DNA of 64,000 bases from Xenophilus sp. L33 (GTDB lineage Bacteria; Pseudomonadota; Gammaproteobacteria; Burkholderiales; Burkholderiaceae_C), in assembly GCF_009765735.1 (NCBI RefSeq), contig NZ_LMUW01000036.1:124001-188000 (forward strand), given 5' to 3'. Positions 51,184-61,000 of the stretch are shown piece after piece (positions within the stretch are counted from its first letter, which is position 1; every line of letters begins with the position of its first letter). The translations under genes were made by a program, and so were the position numbers. Under the pieces are notes generated by a model, which saw only the letters and a program-made list of their open reading frames with translations, was not told the origin of the DNA and did not search any database.

Positions 51184-51863
51184 GCGTCGCGCAGCAGCCC
51201 GACGCCCAGCTCGTGGGCCCCGTCCCAGATGATCTGCACCCCGAGGCACAGCAGGATGAAGGCCGACAGGCGCAGGAAGATCACGGTGCCCGCCTCGCCC
51301 AGCGGCTTGAGCAGTTGCTGCGCATAGCGGAAGGCCAGGTACACCAGCAGGCCGATCGCCACCAACCCCAGCACCGCGCCGCCCATGCGGCCGAGCGAGA
51401 CTGCCAGCCGCGCATCGGACAGCGACACGCCCACGGTGATGGCCGCCGCGATCGAGCCCGGCCCGCAGCTGATCGGGAAGGTCAGCGGATAGAAGGCCTG
51501 GCGCCGCGCCATCTCGGGCGTGAAGCTCTCGGCCAGCCCGGTGCGGCTGTCGGCGCTGGCCTGCGTGGCGGTGAGCAGCCGCCAGGCATTGGCCGCGACG
51601 ATCAGCCCGCCGCCGACCCGCACGATCGGCAGCGCGATGCCGAAGAACTCCAGCACGTAGGAGCCGATCAGCATCGCGCCGAGCAGCAGCCAGAACATGT
51701 TGCGTGCGATGCGGCGCGCGAGCAGCGTGCGCGTGTCGGCCGATGCGCCCTCGGTCAGGCCGAGGAAGATCGGCGCCGTGGCCGCCGGATTGAGGATCGG
51801 CAGCAGCGCGGCGAAGACGAAGAGAAAGCCCTTGCCGATGGCGCCCGGCAGTTCGAGGTTCAT
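51129..51863 (-). CDS. MarC family integral membrane protein
   Basis: 244-aa protein with six hydrophobic segments. FVFAALLPILNPAATAPIFLGL and YPLTFPISCGPGSIAAAITVG are MarC/YhgN hallmarks. The function of the family is not settled. The last 18 residues are encoded inside the convergent lrp gene; the conserved part ends about residue 225. The ATG overlaps the stop of the BCCT gene as ATGA. Confidence 0.88.
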   Translation of the reverse strand: MNLELPGAIGKGFLFVFAALLPILNPAATAPIFLGLTEGASADTRTLLARRIARNMFWLLLGAMLIGSYVLEFFGIALPIVRVGGGLIVAANAWRLLTATQASADSRTGLAESFTPEMARRQAFYPLTFPISCGPGSIAAAITVGVSLSDARLAVSLGRMGGAVLGLVAIGLLVYLAFRYAQQLLKPLGEAGTVIFLRLSAFILLCLGVQIIWDGAHELGVGLLRDAQRSVRSASVSLISSITT

Positions 51864-53409
51864 GTGCGAGGCGCCTCGCCTGCGGCCGTGCCCGCGGGCT
51901 CGACGAAGGCGCGCAGTCGCAGCCGCAATTCGCGATCGCGCCGCTGCTCCGCGTCATGGTCCTCGCGCAGGCCACGCCAGAGCGAGACGGCCATCAGCAC
52001 GATCACGACCGTGAAGGGCAGCGCGAAGACGATGGTCGCGGTCTGCACCGACTTCAGGCCGCCGGCCATCAGCAGGCTGGCCGCGATGCCGGCCACCAGC
52101 AGGCCCCAGGCGATCTTGACGCGCGCGCTCGGGTCCTGGTCGCCGCCGGTGCTCATGGTGCCCAGCACCAGCACCGCCGAGTCGCCCGAAGTGACGAAGA
52201 AGACCATCACCAGCACGGTCGCGACGCCCGACATCAGCGTGCCCAATGGCAGCTGGTGCAGGAGCGCGAAGAGCGCGGTCGACGGATCGGCCTGCACCGC
52301 CTCGGCGATCGGCACGTGCTGCATGATCTGCAGGTGCAGCGCGGTGCCGCCGAAGACCGAGAACCAGACGAAGGCGGCGAGGGTCGGCACCGCCACGGTG
52401 CCGATGATGAATTCGCGCACCGTGCGCCCGCGCGAGACTCGGGCGATGAACAGGCCGACGAAGGGCGACCAGCTGACCCACCAGGCCCAGTAGAAGATGG
52501 TCCAGCTGCCGACCCAGCCGCTGTCGCGGAACGGCGTCATGCGCAGGCTCATGCGCACCACCTCGCTCATGTAGCTGCCCAGCGTGGAGGTCAGCGTGTC
52601 GATGATCACGACGGTCGGGCCGAGCACGAACACGGCCAGCGCCAGCAGCGCGGCCAGCAGCACGTTGAAGGTCGACAGCCACTTGATGCCGCGGCCGATG
52701 CCGCTGATGGCCGAGGCCAGGAACAGCACCGTGGTGACGGCGATGATGCCCAGCTGCTGCGCCTGCCCGACCGGCAGGCCGAGCACCGCATGCAGGCCGC
52801 TGTTGATCTGCAGCGCGCCCATGCCCAGCGAGGCGGCGACGCCGAAGGCGGTGGCGATCACCGCCAGCACGTTGACCAGCGGTCCGATGCGGCGCAGCGG
52901 CGACCAGGGCAAGGCCTCGACCGCCGTGCTGACCAGCGCGGAACCGCCACGGCGGAACTGGAAGAAGGCGATCGCGAGCGCGACGATGCTGTAGACCGCC
53001 CACGGATGCAGGCCCCAGTGGAAGAAGCTGTAGCGCATGGCCGCGTTGGCGGCCTCGGCCGTGTTGGCCACGACGCCGGGCGGCGGCGCGCCGTAGTGCG
53101 AGATCGGCTCGGCCACGCCCCAGAACACCAGGCGATGCCCATGCCGGCCGCGAACAGCATCGCGAACCAGGCGCCGAGCGAGAACTCGGGCTCCTCGTCG
53201 TCGGCGCCGAGCTTGATGTTGCCGTAGCGGCTGGTGGCCAGCACCAGCGCCAGCACCACCAGGCCGAGCACCGCCCAGAGGTAGAACCAGCCGAAGTTGC
53301 GCGTGATCATGGCGAGCGCGCCGTCGAAGACGGCGCCCAGGTGCGCGGGCGCGACGATGCCCCACAGGACGATGGCCAGGATCGATCCGGCCGAGACGAT
53401 GAGTTGCAT
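51860..53409 (-). pseudogene. BCCT family transporter gene with a one-base frameshift
   Basis: Betaine/carnitine/choline-type sodium symporter. The N-terminal frame from ATG 53409 runs MQLIVSAGSILAIVLWG to FAMLFAAGMGI. The conserved continuation VFWGVAEPISHYGAPPPG is in another frame. At 53131-53134 the sequence GGCG lacks one C that would restore GMGI-G-LVFWG. The whole span is 1550 bases, one short of a 516-aa reading frame. The rest is intact (transport motif WTIFYWAWWVSWSPFVG). It could be a young pseudogene or a sequencing error. Confidence 0.85.
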
Positions 53410-53726
53410 GCAGCTCCTTGTGGCAGCGCCGGCGGCGCCCGTCCTGGCGAGGCAGGCGGGCGAACGGCGGGCGCGCGCGATGGCACGAGACCCGAGGCCG
53501 GCAGCTGGTGGATGAAAGAAGGCGAAGAAGGCAGCCCGATGTGCCGGGGGCCGTCCGCTGATGAAGATCGAAGCGGACGCTGGCAGCAAGGGCTGGCGCA
53601 ACCCGGGCGCCCGGCAGAACCCGGAAGCCCGGGGCCGGACCCTGCAAGATTCATCGAGGCAGAGGCCCGGCGTTTCGCCGAGAGGGGCGCATTCTACCGA
53701 ACGCGTTTCGCGCCCCCGACCGTCGC
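53410..53726. other. 317-bp non-coding spacer upstream of the BCCT gene
   Basis: No gene is supported here. On the minus strand a -10-like TAGAAT (53691-53696) is followed by a small stem CGGCG-AAA-CGCCG (53668-53680) in what would be a 250-nt leader. AAGGAG precedes the BCCT ATG. A good -35 is not visible. I see no recognisable riboswitch. Confidence 0.4.
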
Positions 53727-54863
53727 CTAGACGGTCGTCGGCATCAAGATCCCCGCCTCGTACGCCCGGAAGCGCGCATTGCGCTCATCGACCGCCTGCT
53801 GCGTCGCCGGCACCATGATCGGCGCGCCCTCGTGCGCGAAGGCCTGGCATTGCTCGACGTAGGGACGCAGGCGTTCGTGGTACGTCGCGGACGCGGCTTC
53901 GGCGTCACCGCCGAATTCGGTCCAGGTGGTGGCCAGCAGTTCGGCCGACACCATCGCCAGCGTGGTGCCCATGCCCGAGAGCAAGGCCGCGCAGTGGCCC
54001 GCGTCGCCGATGACCGCGGCGCGGCCCCGGATCCAGGCCGGCATGTGGGTCTGGCTCACCGAGTCGAAGTAGAAGCCCCGGGCCGCCGGATCGACGAAGG
54101 CGCCGCGCAGTGCCGGCACCTCCCAGGCATCGACCCGCGAGAGGAAGCGGTCGATCAGCCGGCGCTGCGCGGTGACGTCGCGGTAGTCGTAGTCGATCTC
54201 CGGGCTGGCGACGATCATCATCCCTTGCGGACCGTCGCCCGCGTCGCGCACGCCGACGGCCAGCCCGGGCACGTTGAGGATGCCGCGCTGCCATTCGCGG
54301 TCGTCCGGCAGGTCGACCAGCGCGACGTAGTGGCCGAAGTGCCGCACGTAGTCCTTCTCGGGACCGAAGACCAGCCTGCGCACGTTGGAGTGCAGGCCGT
54401 CGGCGCCGATTACCAGGTCGTAGCGGCCTTCCCGGCCGTCGGTGAACGAGACCTCGGCGCCACCGCCGCGGTCCGCGATCGATGCGATCGAGGCCCGATA
54501 GCGGAAGTCGACACCGTCGGGCACCGCCGCCAGCAGGATGCGGTTGAGCCGGTCGCGGCTGATCTCGATGTCCTGGTCGGTCTCGTTGGCGAACCAGCGC
54601 AGGTCGAGGCTGGCGACGCGCGTGCCGCTGCCGTCGTAGACCGGCGCCGGCGCCGCGATGACGACCTTCTCGTCGTCGATCTGCTGCAGGATGCCCATGC
54701 GCTGCGCGGTGCCGAGCGCGCGGCCGCGCACGTCGATCGGCGCGCCGCCGAGGCGCAGGCCGTCGCCGCGCTCGACGACGGTGACGCGGTGACCGAGATG
54801 GGCGAACCAGTACGCGGCCGACAGGCCGGCCATGCTGGCGCCGGATATCAGGACGTTCTTCAT
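53727..54863 (-). CDS. FAD-dependent aromatic monooxygenase
   Basis: Group A flavin monooxygenase, 378 aa. The FAD loop is LISGASMAGLSAAYWFA (GxSxxG), the DG region is DLVIGADGLHSNVRR and the second FAD motif is AVIGDAGHC. It hydroxylates or epoxidises an aromatic or polyketide-like substrate using NAD(P)H and O2. It is the last gene of the six-gene operon headed by the cyclase-ATPase gene; its ATG overlaps the hydrolase stop. Confidence 0.9.
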   Translation of the reverse strand: MKNVLISGASMAGLSAAYWFAHLGHRVTVVERGDGLRLGGAPIDVRGRALGTAQRMGILQQIDDEKVVIAAPAPVYDGSGTRVASLDLRWFANETDQDIEISRDRLNRILLAAVPDGVDFRYRASIASIADRGGGAEVSFTDGREGRYDLVIGADGLHSNVRRLVFGPEKDYVRHFGHYVALVDLPDDREWQRGILNVPGLAVGVRDAGDGPQGMMIVASPEIDYDYRDVTAQRRLIDRFLSRVDAWEVPALRGAFVDPAARGFYFDSVSQTHMPAWIRGRAAVIGDAGHCAALLSGMGTTLAMVSAELLATTWTEFGGDAEAASATYHERLRPYVEQCQAFAHEGAPIMVPATQQAVDERNARFRAYEAGILMPTTV

Positions 54864-55669
54864 GACGCGAGCCTCTCCGTTTCGAGCAGGAATGCCTGCA
54901 GGTGCGCGGCCACCCGTTCGGTCGCCTGCATCACGGTGACATGGCCGACACCCGCGAGCAGCACCGATTCGCTGCCGGGGATCGCATCGACCAGCAGCAT
55001 CGTGACCTCGGGCGGCACGACGCGATCTTGCGAACCCGCGAGCACCAGCGTCGGCGCCTCGATGGCGGCGGGCGAGAGCGCGAGCGTGCTCGCCACCGCC
55101 TGCGCGCGGCGCTGCGATCGCTCGGTCGCGGGCCGGGCCGCCGCGAAGATCTGCCGCAGCTCCGGCCGCTCGCGCAGGAAGGCCTCGGGGAAGAAGACGC
55201 CCGCGAGTTCCTCGGCGCTCTCCGGCAGCCGCGCACGCAGGGCGCCGAGCCGCGCCGCGCCTTCGGGCATCAACGCCTCGTAGGTGTGCGGCAGCGGCCA
55301 GGTGCTGCCGAGCACCAGGCGATCGACCAAGGCCGGATGCAGCAAGGCCAATGACTGCGCCACGCGGCCGCCGAAGGACGAGCCGAAGACGTGCGCACGC
55401 GCGAAGCCCAGGCCGCGGATCAGTGCCGCGGCGTCGTTCGCCAGGTCCGCCAGCGTCGCGGGCTGCGCCGGCGCTTCGGTGTCGCCACAGTCGCGCTGGT
55501 CGTAGGCGATGACCGTGAAGCGGCGCGCCAGCAGCGGCACGATCGCGCCGAACATCTGGCGGCTCGCCTCGGCGCCGTGCATCAGCAGCAGCGGCGGCCC
55601 GTCGCCGGTCTTCTCGTGGGCGATGCGAACGCCGCCCGGCGCGTCGACGAACTCAGGCACGGGCCGCAT
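54860..55669 (-). CDS. Alpha/beta hydrolase
   Basis: 269-aa hydrolase. Oxyanion block LLLMHGAEAS, nucleophile elbow VFGSSFGGR, acid near SQDRVVP and His in VGHVTVM. It resembles meta-cleavage-product or lactone hydrolases. Overlaps: 4 bp with the monooxygenase gene and 17 bp with the VOC gene, so expression is coupled. Confidence 0.88.
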   Translation of the reverse strand: MRPVPEFVDAPGGVRIAHEKTGDGPPLLLMHGAEASRQMFGAIVPLLARRFTVIAYDQRDCGDTEAPAQPATLADLANDAAALIRGLGFARAHVFGSSFGGRVAQSLALLHPALVDRLVLGSTWPLPHTYEALMPEGAARLGALRARLPESAEELAGVFFPEAFLRERPELRQIFAAARPATERSQRRAQAVASTLALSPAAIEAPTLVLAGSQDRVVPPEVTMLLVDAIPGSESVLLAGVGHVTVMQATERVAAHLQAFLLETERLAS

Positions 55670-56084
55670 CCTCTTCGTCGAGGAAGAAGGTCAGCTCGAT
55701 CTTCAGGCCCTTGGGGTCGTGCAGGAAGAGCTGGTGGATCGGCCAGTCGGCGATCGGCGCCTCGGCGAACGCGACGTCGAGCGACTGCAGCTTGTCGCGC
55801 GTCTGCTGCAGGCCGCGTCCGCGAAAGGAGATGTGGTCGAGCCGTCCGGTCGCCGGGGTGCGCGGGCCGTCGTCGGCATGCTCCAGGAAGGCGTAGAGGT
55901 GCACGATCGGCTGCCCGCCGGCATAGAGCCAGTAGCCCGGCGCCGGCATCACCGGTCGCGCGCCCGGCTCCAGGCCCAGCACGCGCGTGTAGAAGTCCCG
56001 CAGCGCGGGCAGTTCGGCTTCGGTGCAGCGGATCGTGTAGTGATGCAGCGCCGAGACGGGAATGAAGTCCGAGGATGCGGTCAT
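55653..56084 (-). CDS. VOC family protein
   Basis: 143-aa vicinal-oxygen-chelate protein with LHHYTIRCTEAELPALRDFYTRVLGL (first metal His) and a second half around DHISFRGRGL, ending with LHDPKGLKIELTF (metal Glu). Single-domain members often act as extradiol-like dioxygenases or isomerases. It is in the operon with a flavin monooxygenase and hydrolase. Confidence 0.87.
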   Translation of the reverse strand: MTASSDFIPVSALHHYTIRCTEAELPALRDFYTRVLGLEPGARPVMPAPGYWLYAGGQPIVHLYAFLEHADDGPRTPATGRLDHISFRGRGLQQTRDKLQSLDVAFAEAPIADWPIHQLFLHDPKGLKIELTFFLDEEDAARA

Positions 56085-56088
56085 GGGT

Positions 56089-56637
56089 TCACGCCGCCGT
56101 CAGTGCGGCGGCCTCCTTGTCGAAGCGGTACATGAGGTCGGGCGCCGGCGCGACCCAGCGTTGCGCGGCCAGCGCCAGCAGGCGGATGCCGAGCACCTCG
56201 TCCGGCCGCCATTGCGTGCGCGTGCCGAAGACGTTGAAGGTGGCGTAGCAGAGGTTGCCCTTGAGCAGCGGCACGTTCACCGCGCTGTAGAGGCCCGCCG
56301 CCTGCATCTGCGGATAGTCGTCGAAGGCGGCGCCGAGTGCCTCGGGGCCTTCGCCGACGAAGGGTTGGCAGCGCACGAAGATGGTTTCGGTCCACGCACT
56401 CCAGGTCTTGCGCTTCGTGCCGTTCACCGGCCAGCGGCCCGCCGCGGAGGAATAGAAGCGCTGAAGTCGCAGTTCGTTGCCCGGATCGCGCGCGGTCGTC
56501 ACGTTCAGCTGGATGCTGAAGATGCCGGGCCCGGCGACGATGCGGCGCACCTGGTCGATCTGCTGCAGGGCGGCTTCGGCGCTGCGCGCCTCGCCGAGCG
56601 AATCCAGCAGGTTGGTGGCGAGGGAGGTCATCGACAT
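56089..56637 (-). CDS. GAF-domain-like protein
   Basis: 182-aa single-domain protein with a GAF-like pattern: N-terminal helix LATNLLDSLGEARSAEAALQQI, central strands with ARDPGNELRLQRFYSS, and the later YSAVNVPLLKGNLCYATFNVFG block. Stand-alone GAF proteins can sense small molecules or modify enzymes. The family call is moderate. It lies 54 bp after the old-yellow-enzyme-like gene, with a palindrome at 56694-56709. Confidence 0.6.
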   Translation of the reverse strand: MSMTSLATNLLDSLGEARSAEAALQQIDQVRRIVAGPGIFSIQLNVTTARDPGNELRLQRFYSSAAGRWPVNGTKRKTWSAWTETIFVRCQPFVGEGPEALGAAFDDYPQMQAAGLYSAVNVPLLKGNLCYATFNVFGTRTQWRPDEVLGIRLLALAAQRWVAPAPDLMYRFDKEAAALTAA

Positions 56638-56691
56638 GAAGCATCAGTCTACGCATCCGGCTTCACTCGAGAACGCGATTTTCTGAATCGC

Positions 56692-58092
56692 CTATAACCG
56701 ATTGGTTATCTCGGCAGCGTCCGGGACATCCGGCTCATCGGCGCGATTGAACGCCATGATCTGCTCGAGCATCGCCGCCTCCGAGTCGAAGCGCTTGCGC
56801 TCGTAGCAGCCCAGCGGGCTGGTGGTGGTCCTGCCGATGCAGCGGTTGCACTGCGTGCAGCGCGCCGCCTTCGCGGGATCGTCGCCTTCGCGGAAGAAGG
56901 CCTTCACCAGGTCCGGATTCGCGAGCAGCGCGCGCGCCATCGACACCATGTCGCAGCCGCCGGTGGCCACCGCATCGCGCACGCCGCGGTAGGCCTGGAA
57001 ACCGCCGTTGGCGATCACCGGGATGCGCACCGCCAACCGCATGCGGCGCGCCAGGTCCAGGTTCACTTCGTCGCCGCGGTGCCAGCCGAGGTTCAGGATC
57101 GCGCGCCACACCGGCATCGGCAGCGTGTGCAGCAAGGTCGAGCGAAAGGCGGCCTTGCCGCTCAGGTGGCGGATCGAGTCGAAGAAGATCCGGATCTCCT
57201 CGAACGGAAAGCGACCGGGCAGGTCGCGCGGATTCGGGAAGCCGTAGCCCGCCACCACGTGCAGGTAGTCGGCGCCGAGGGCCTCCAGCCGGAGCGCGTA
57301 GCGGCGCATCTGCTCGGCGTCGTTGCCGACCCAGCTTTCCCGCGACATGAAGACCGGCGGCCAGCGCAGCAGCGCGAGCACCAGCGGATGCGAATTGAAG
57401 TCCGCACCCGACAGCCGGATGCCGAGCAGGAAGTCGGGGCCGATGCGCTCGCGCACCGCCTGCATGATCCGCTCCAGGAAATGGAAGCGGCGGTCCTCGT
57501 CGCCGCCCCACGCATCGCTTCGCCGGTTGATGCCCGGATTGAGGAACTGGTGCACCAGGTAGCCCTTCGACGCCGTGATCTCGACGCCGTCGGCACCGGC
57601 CTCGCGCACCCGTGCGGCCGCCACCGCGTATTCGTCGATCGAGCGCTCGATGTCCGCGTCGCTCATCATCCGGCGCCGGTTGGCGTAGCCGAGCATGAGG
57701 TCGAAGCCGTCGGAGGCGCTGGCCTCGGCGGAGCGGTCGGGCAGCAGCTGCACGTAGGTCGCGTAGCCCGGGTCGCCGATCTGCATGATGTAGCGGCAGC
57801 CCTCGCCCGCGCCCTGGATCTGCGGCAGGTACTTGCGCAGGAAGGGCAGGCATCGGCGGCTCGCGATCGACGGGTACTGGAACGGCGAGCGCCGCTTCTC
57901 GTTCACGTGGAAGGTGGTCGACACGATCCCGCCGACGCCGCCGTCGGCGAAGCGCTTCTCGAAGTTCTTCCAGACGTCGGTCACCGTGCCGTCGTAGTTG
58001 CAGCTGCGCCCGCCGATCGACGAACGCAGGATCCGGTTGCGAAAGCGCACGTCGTGGATCGAGATCGGGTCGAAGATCGGGTCGCCGTTCAT
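56692..58092 (-). CDS. NADH:flavin oxidoreductase/2,4-dienoyl-CoA reductase-like TIM-barrel protein
   Basis: 466-aa old-yellow-enzyme relative. The barrel has YLVHQFLNPGINRRSDAWGG and a late FMN block VIANGGFQAYRGV. A CxxCNxxC-x11-C iron-sulfur motif follows (CTQCNRC...LGC). The FAD/NADPH domain that completes 2,4-dienoyl-CoA reductase (about 670 aa) is absent. The usual QLxHxGR loop is replaced by MQIGDPGYA. Its ATG overlaps the cyclase stop. Function: probably reduction of an activated double bond, with an external electron donor. Confidence 0.87.
   Translation of the reverse strand: MNGDPIFDPISIHDVRFRNRILRSSIGGRSCNYDGTVTDVWKNFEKRFADGGVGGIVSTTFHVNEKRRSPFQYPSIASRRCLPFLRKYLPQIQGAGEGCRYIMQIGDPGYATYVQLLPDRSAEASASDGFDLMLGYANRRRMMSDADIERSIDEYAVAAARVREAGADGVEITASKGYLVHQFLNPGINRRSDAWGGDEDRRFHFLERIMQAVRERIGPDFLLGIRLSGADFNSHPLVLALLRWPPVFMSRESWVGNDAEQMRRYALRLEALGADYLHVVAGYGFPNPRDLPGRFPFEEIRIFFDSIRHLSGKAAFRSTLLHTLPMPVWRAILNLGWHRGDEVNLDLARRMRLAVRIPVIANGGFQAYRGVRDAVATGGCDMVSMARALLANPDLVKAFFREGDDPAKAARCTQCNRCIGRTTTSPLGCYERKRFDSEAAMLEQIMAFNRADEPDVPDAAEITNRL
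56694..56709. promoter_or_regulatory. Palindrome ATAACC-GATT-GGTTAT
   Basis: A perfect 6-bp-arm palindrome overlaps the last codons of the old-yellow-enzyme-like gene and lies about 60 bp before the GAF gene. It might be an internal operator splitting the operon. The codons inside (ITNRL) are ordinary, so chance is possible. Confidence 0.35.
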
Positions 58093-61000
58093 CGCGCGCG
58101 CTCCCCGAGCGCCAGTCGCGCCAGGCTGGCGGATGCACGGGCTTCCAGCGAGCCGGCCGATTGCGCCCGCGCCACCTCGACCGCGCGGCGCAGCGATGCC
58201 CGCGCCTCGGCGAGGTCCAGCGGCGAGCGCCTGGCCAGCAGCTCGCCCTTCCAGCGCCAGACCTCCGCCTCCCAGTGCCGCTCGCCGTGCCGCTGCATCG
58301 CCTCGAAGGCGCGCTCGACCACCGCCAGGCCCTGTGCCACCTCGCCGAGTTCGGCATAGCCGGACGCCAGGATCGACATCGACCACGGCACGCCCAGCGC
58401 CGCGTCCTGCGCCTCGAATTCGTCGAGCGCGATCCGGACCTGCGCGATGCCTTCGATGCACCGGTGGTCCGCGATCAACGCTTGCCCCTTGAGCACCTTG
58501 GCACAGCTGCCCAGGTAGGCCAGGCCGTGCGCCGCGGTCAGCCGGCTCAGTTCGTCCTGCAGGGTGTCGGCCTCGGCGAAGCGGCCGCAGCAGCCGTGCG
58601 TCACGCTGCAGAAGAAGAGCGCCATCGCCAGCGCGTAGGGCTGGTCGAGCTCGCGGGCGGTGCGCACCGCCTGCTCGCCGGTGGCGACCGCGGTCGCCGG
58701 CTCACCGAGGATCCACCGGGTCCAGCACAGGTGGCTGAGCGTGTTCACCGCCGGATCGATCTGCAGCGCGAGCGTGCGGGCGATCTGCTCGTCGCGGTCG
58801 TAGAGCGCGAGCGCCTGGTCGAGCGCCCGCCGCGCCGGCTCGAAGCGGCCGCGCCAGAAGGCCATGCAGCCGACCATCCAGGAGCCCATCATGCGGATGC
58901 CGCGCTCGCCGCCCTGGGCTTGCGCGACGATCTCCCGGCCCTGCTGCTCGGCCCGGTCGAGGTCGCCCCGGGAGTAGTAGAACGAGAAGAGCCCGCGCCG
59001 CACCTCGACCCGGCGTGCCCGATCGTCCAGCCGATCACACAGCGCCAGGGCACGCAGGAAGCTCTCCTCGACCCGCGGCGACGCGAAGCCCTGCACCGCC
59101 CGGTACGCGGCGCCCTGCACCACCGAGAGGCCGAGCTGCAGCCGGTCGCGGTCGACGCCGGCGGGCAGCCCGTCCGACGCCGCCAGTCCCGCCGCCACAT
59201 GGCCCAAGGCCTCGACATTCGCCGAGCGGTCCAGTGCCCGCTTGGCAGCCGCGGCCCAATAGACGGCCGCGCGGTCGGCGCGCCCGGCCTGCGCGAAATG
59301 AAAGGCCAGCAGCTCCGGCTCCGATTGCGCCCGCTCCGCATGCCGGCTCTCCAGCAATTCCGCCAACCGCTGGTGCAGTTGCTGACGGCTGCTGCGCAGC
59401 AGGCTCGCGTATGCGGCCTCCTGCACCAGCGCGTGCTTGAACACGTAGTCCTGCCCGGCCTCGCGGCCCTGGCTGAACAGCACCGCCGACGCGCTGAGCC
59501 CGGCCAGCGCCTCGCCGAGCGCCGGCTCGCCGAGCGCCGTCAGTTCGGCGAGCAGGGCATGCGAGAACTCGCGACCGATGACCGCGGCGACCTGCGCCAC
59601 CCGCTTGGCGCTGCCCAGGCGGTCGAGGCGCGCCATGAGCGAGTCCTGCAGCGTCATCGGGATCACGCCCCGGGCGGACGGAATCTCCAGCGCCTTGGTG
59701 ACCTCCTCGATGAAGAGCGGCACGCCGTCGGTGGTGTCCGTGACCTCGGCGACCACCGATGCCGGAACGCTCCGCCCCTGCAGCAGGCTGCGCACCATGG
59801 CGGCGGCGCCGTCGCGTGCAAGGCGCTCCAGGCCGAGTGCATGCACGTGGTCCAGCGTCGACCAGCGCGCGGGCAAGGCTTCACGCGAGGTCATCAGCAG
59901 CAGGATGCGTCGCGCGTGCAACTGGCCGACCACGAGGTCGAGCAGTTCCATCGAGGTCGGATCGATCCAGTGGGCGTCTTCCACGATCATCAGCAGGGGC
60001 GCCGTGTCGGCGAGCCGCCAGAGCCGCTCGGCCAGCACCGCGAGCGTGCGGGCCTTCAGCTGCGCCGGCGTCAGGGGCGGCAGCGGGATCGCGGTCGGCA
60101 GGGACAGCATCGCGCCGATCAGCGCCAGCGAGCTGTCGTCCGGTGCGCTCGGCGCGAGCAGCATTTCGAGCTTCCCGGCCCGCTGCGCAACGCTGTCGGT
60201 CAGTGCGAATCCGGCCTCGCGCTGCAGGCGCTGGATGAGCGGGTACAAGGCGCTCCCCGCATGGTAGGGCGAGCATTGGTAGTGCAGCTTCAGGTGCGGT
60301 TCCGCCGCGAGCCGCTCCGCGAGCGCCTCCACGACACGCGACTTGCCGATGCCGGCCTCGCCGCTGATCCAGGCGACCTGGCCCGCCCCCTGCCGCGCTT
60401 GCGACCAACGCAAGAGCAGCGCTTGCATCTCCGCGTCGCGTCCGACGAAGGGCGTCATGCCGCGGGCGCGGGTGGCATCGAAGCGGCTCTCGGCCTGGCT
60501 CGCGCCGACGACCCGCCAGGCCTGCATCGGCTGGTCGAAGCCCTTCAGTGCATGAAGGCCGTGGTCGGCGAAGACGAATTGCGCCTCGGTCAACTGCCGG
60601 GTGCGGTCGCCGACGATCACCGTCTCGGGGTCGGCCAGCGATTGCAGGCGCGACGCCAGGTGCACCGCCTCGCCGATCGCGCTCACTTCCTTCGATTCGG
60701 GGCTGCTCGCCATCTCCCCGACCACCACCAGGCCGGTGGCGATCGCGATCCGCACGCTCGGGTTGCGCGGCGGGGGCGCATCGGGGCGATCGGGGCCATC
60801 GGCCGCTTCTTCGGACCGACGGTGCAAGGCTGCCAACTCGAGGCCCGCATGGATCGCCCGCGCGGCATCGTCCTCGTGCGCCAGCGGGTAGCCGAAGTAC
60901 GCCAGCACGCCATCGCCGAGGTACTGGGCGACATAGCCCTCGTAGCGCCGGATGAGTCGCTGCGTGTCGTGGTGGAAGCGGACGATGACGTCGCGGAAAT

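Noticed and set aside
53410-53726. Glycine or other riboswitch upstream of the BCCT gene
   Set aside because: Only one short stem is visible and no conserved aptamer core could be recognised.
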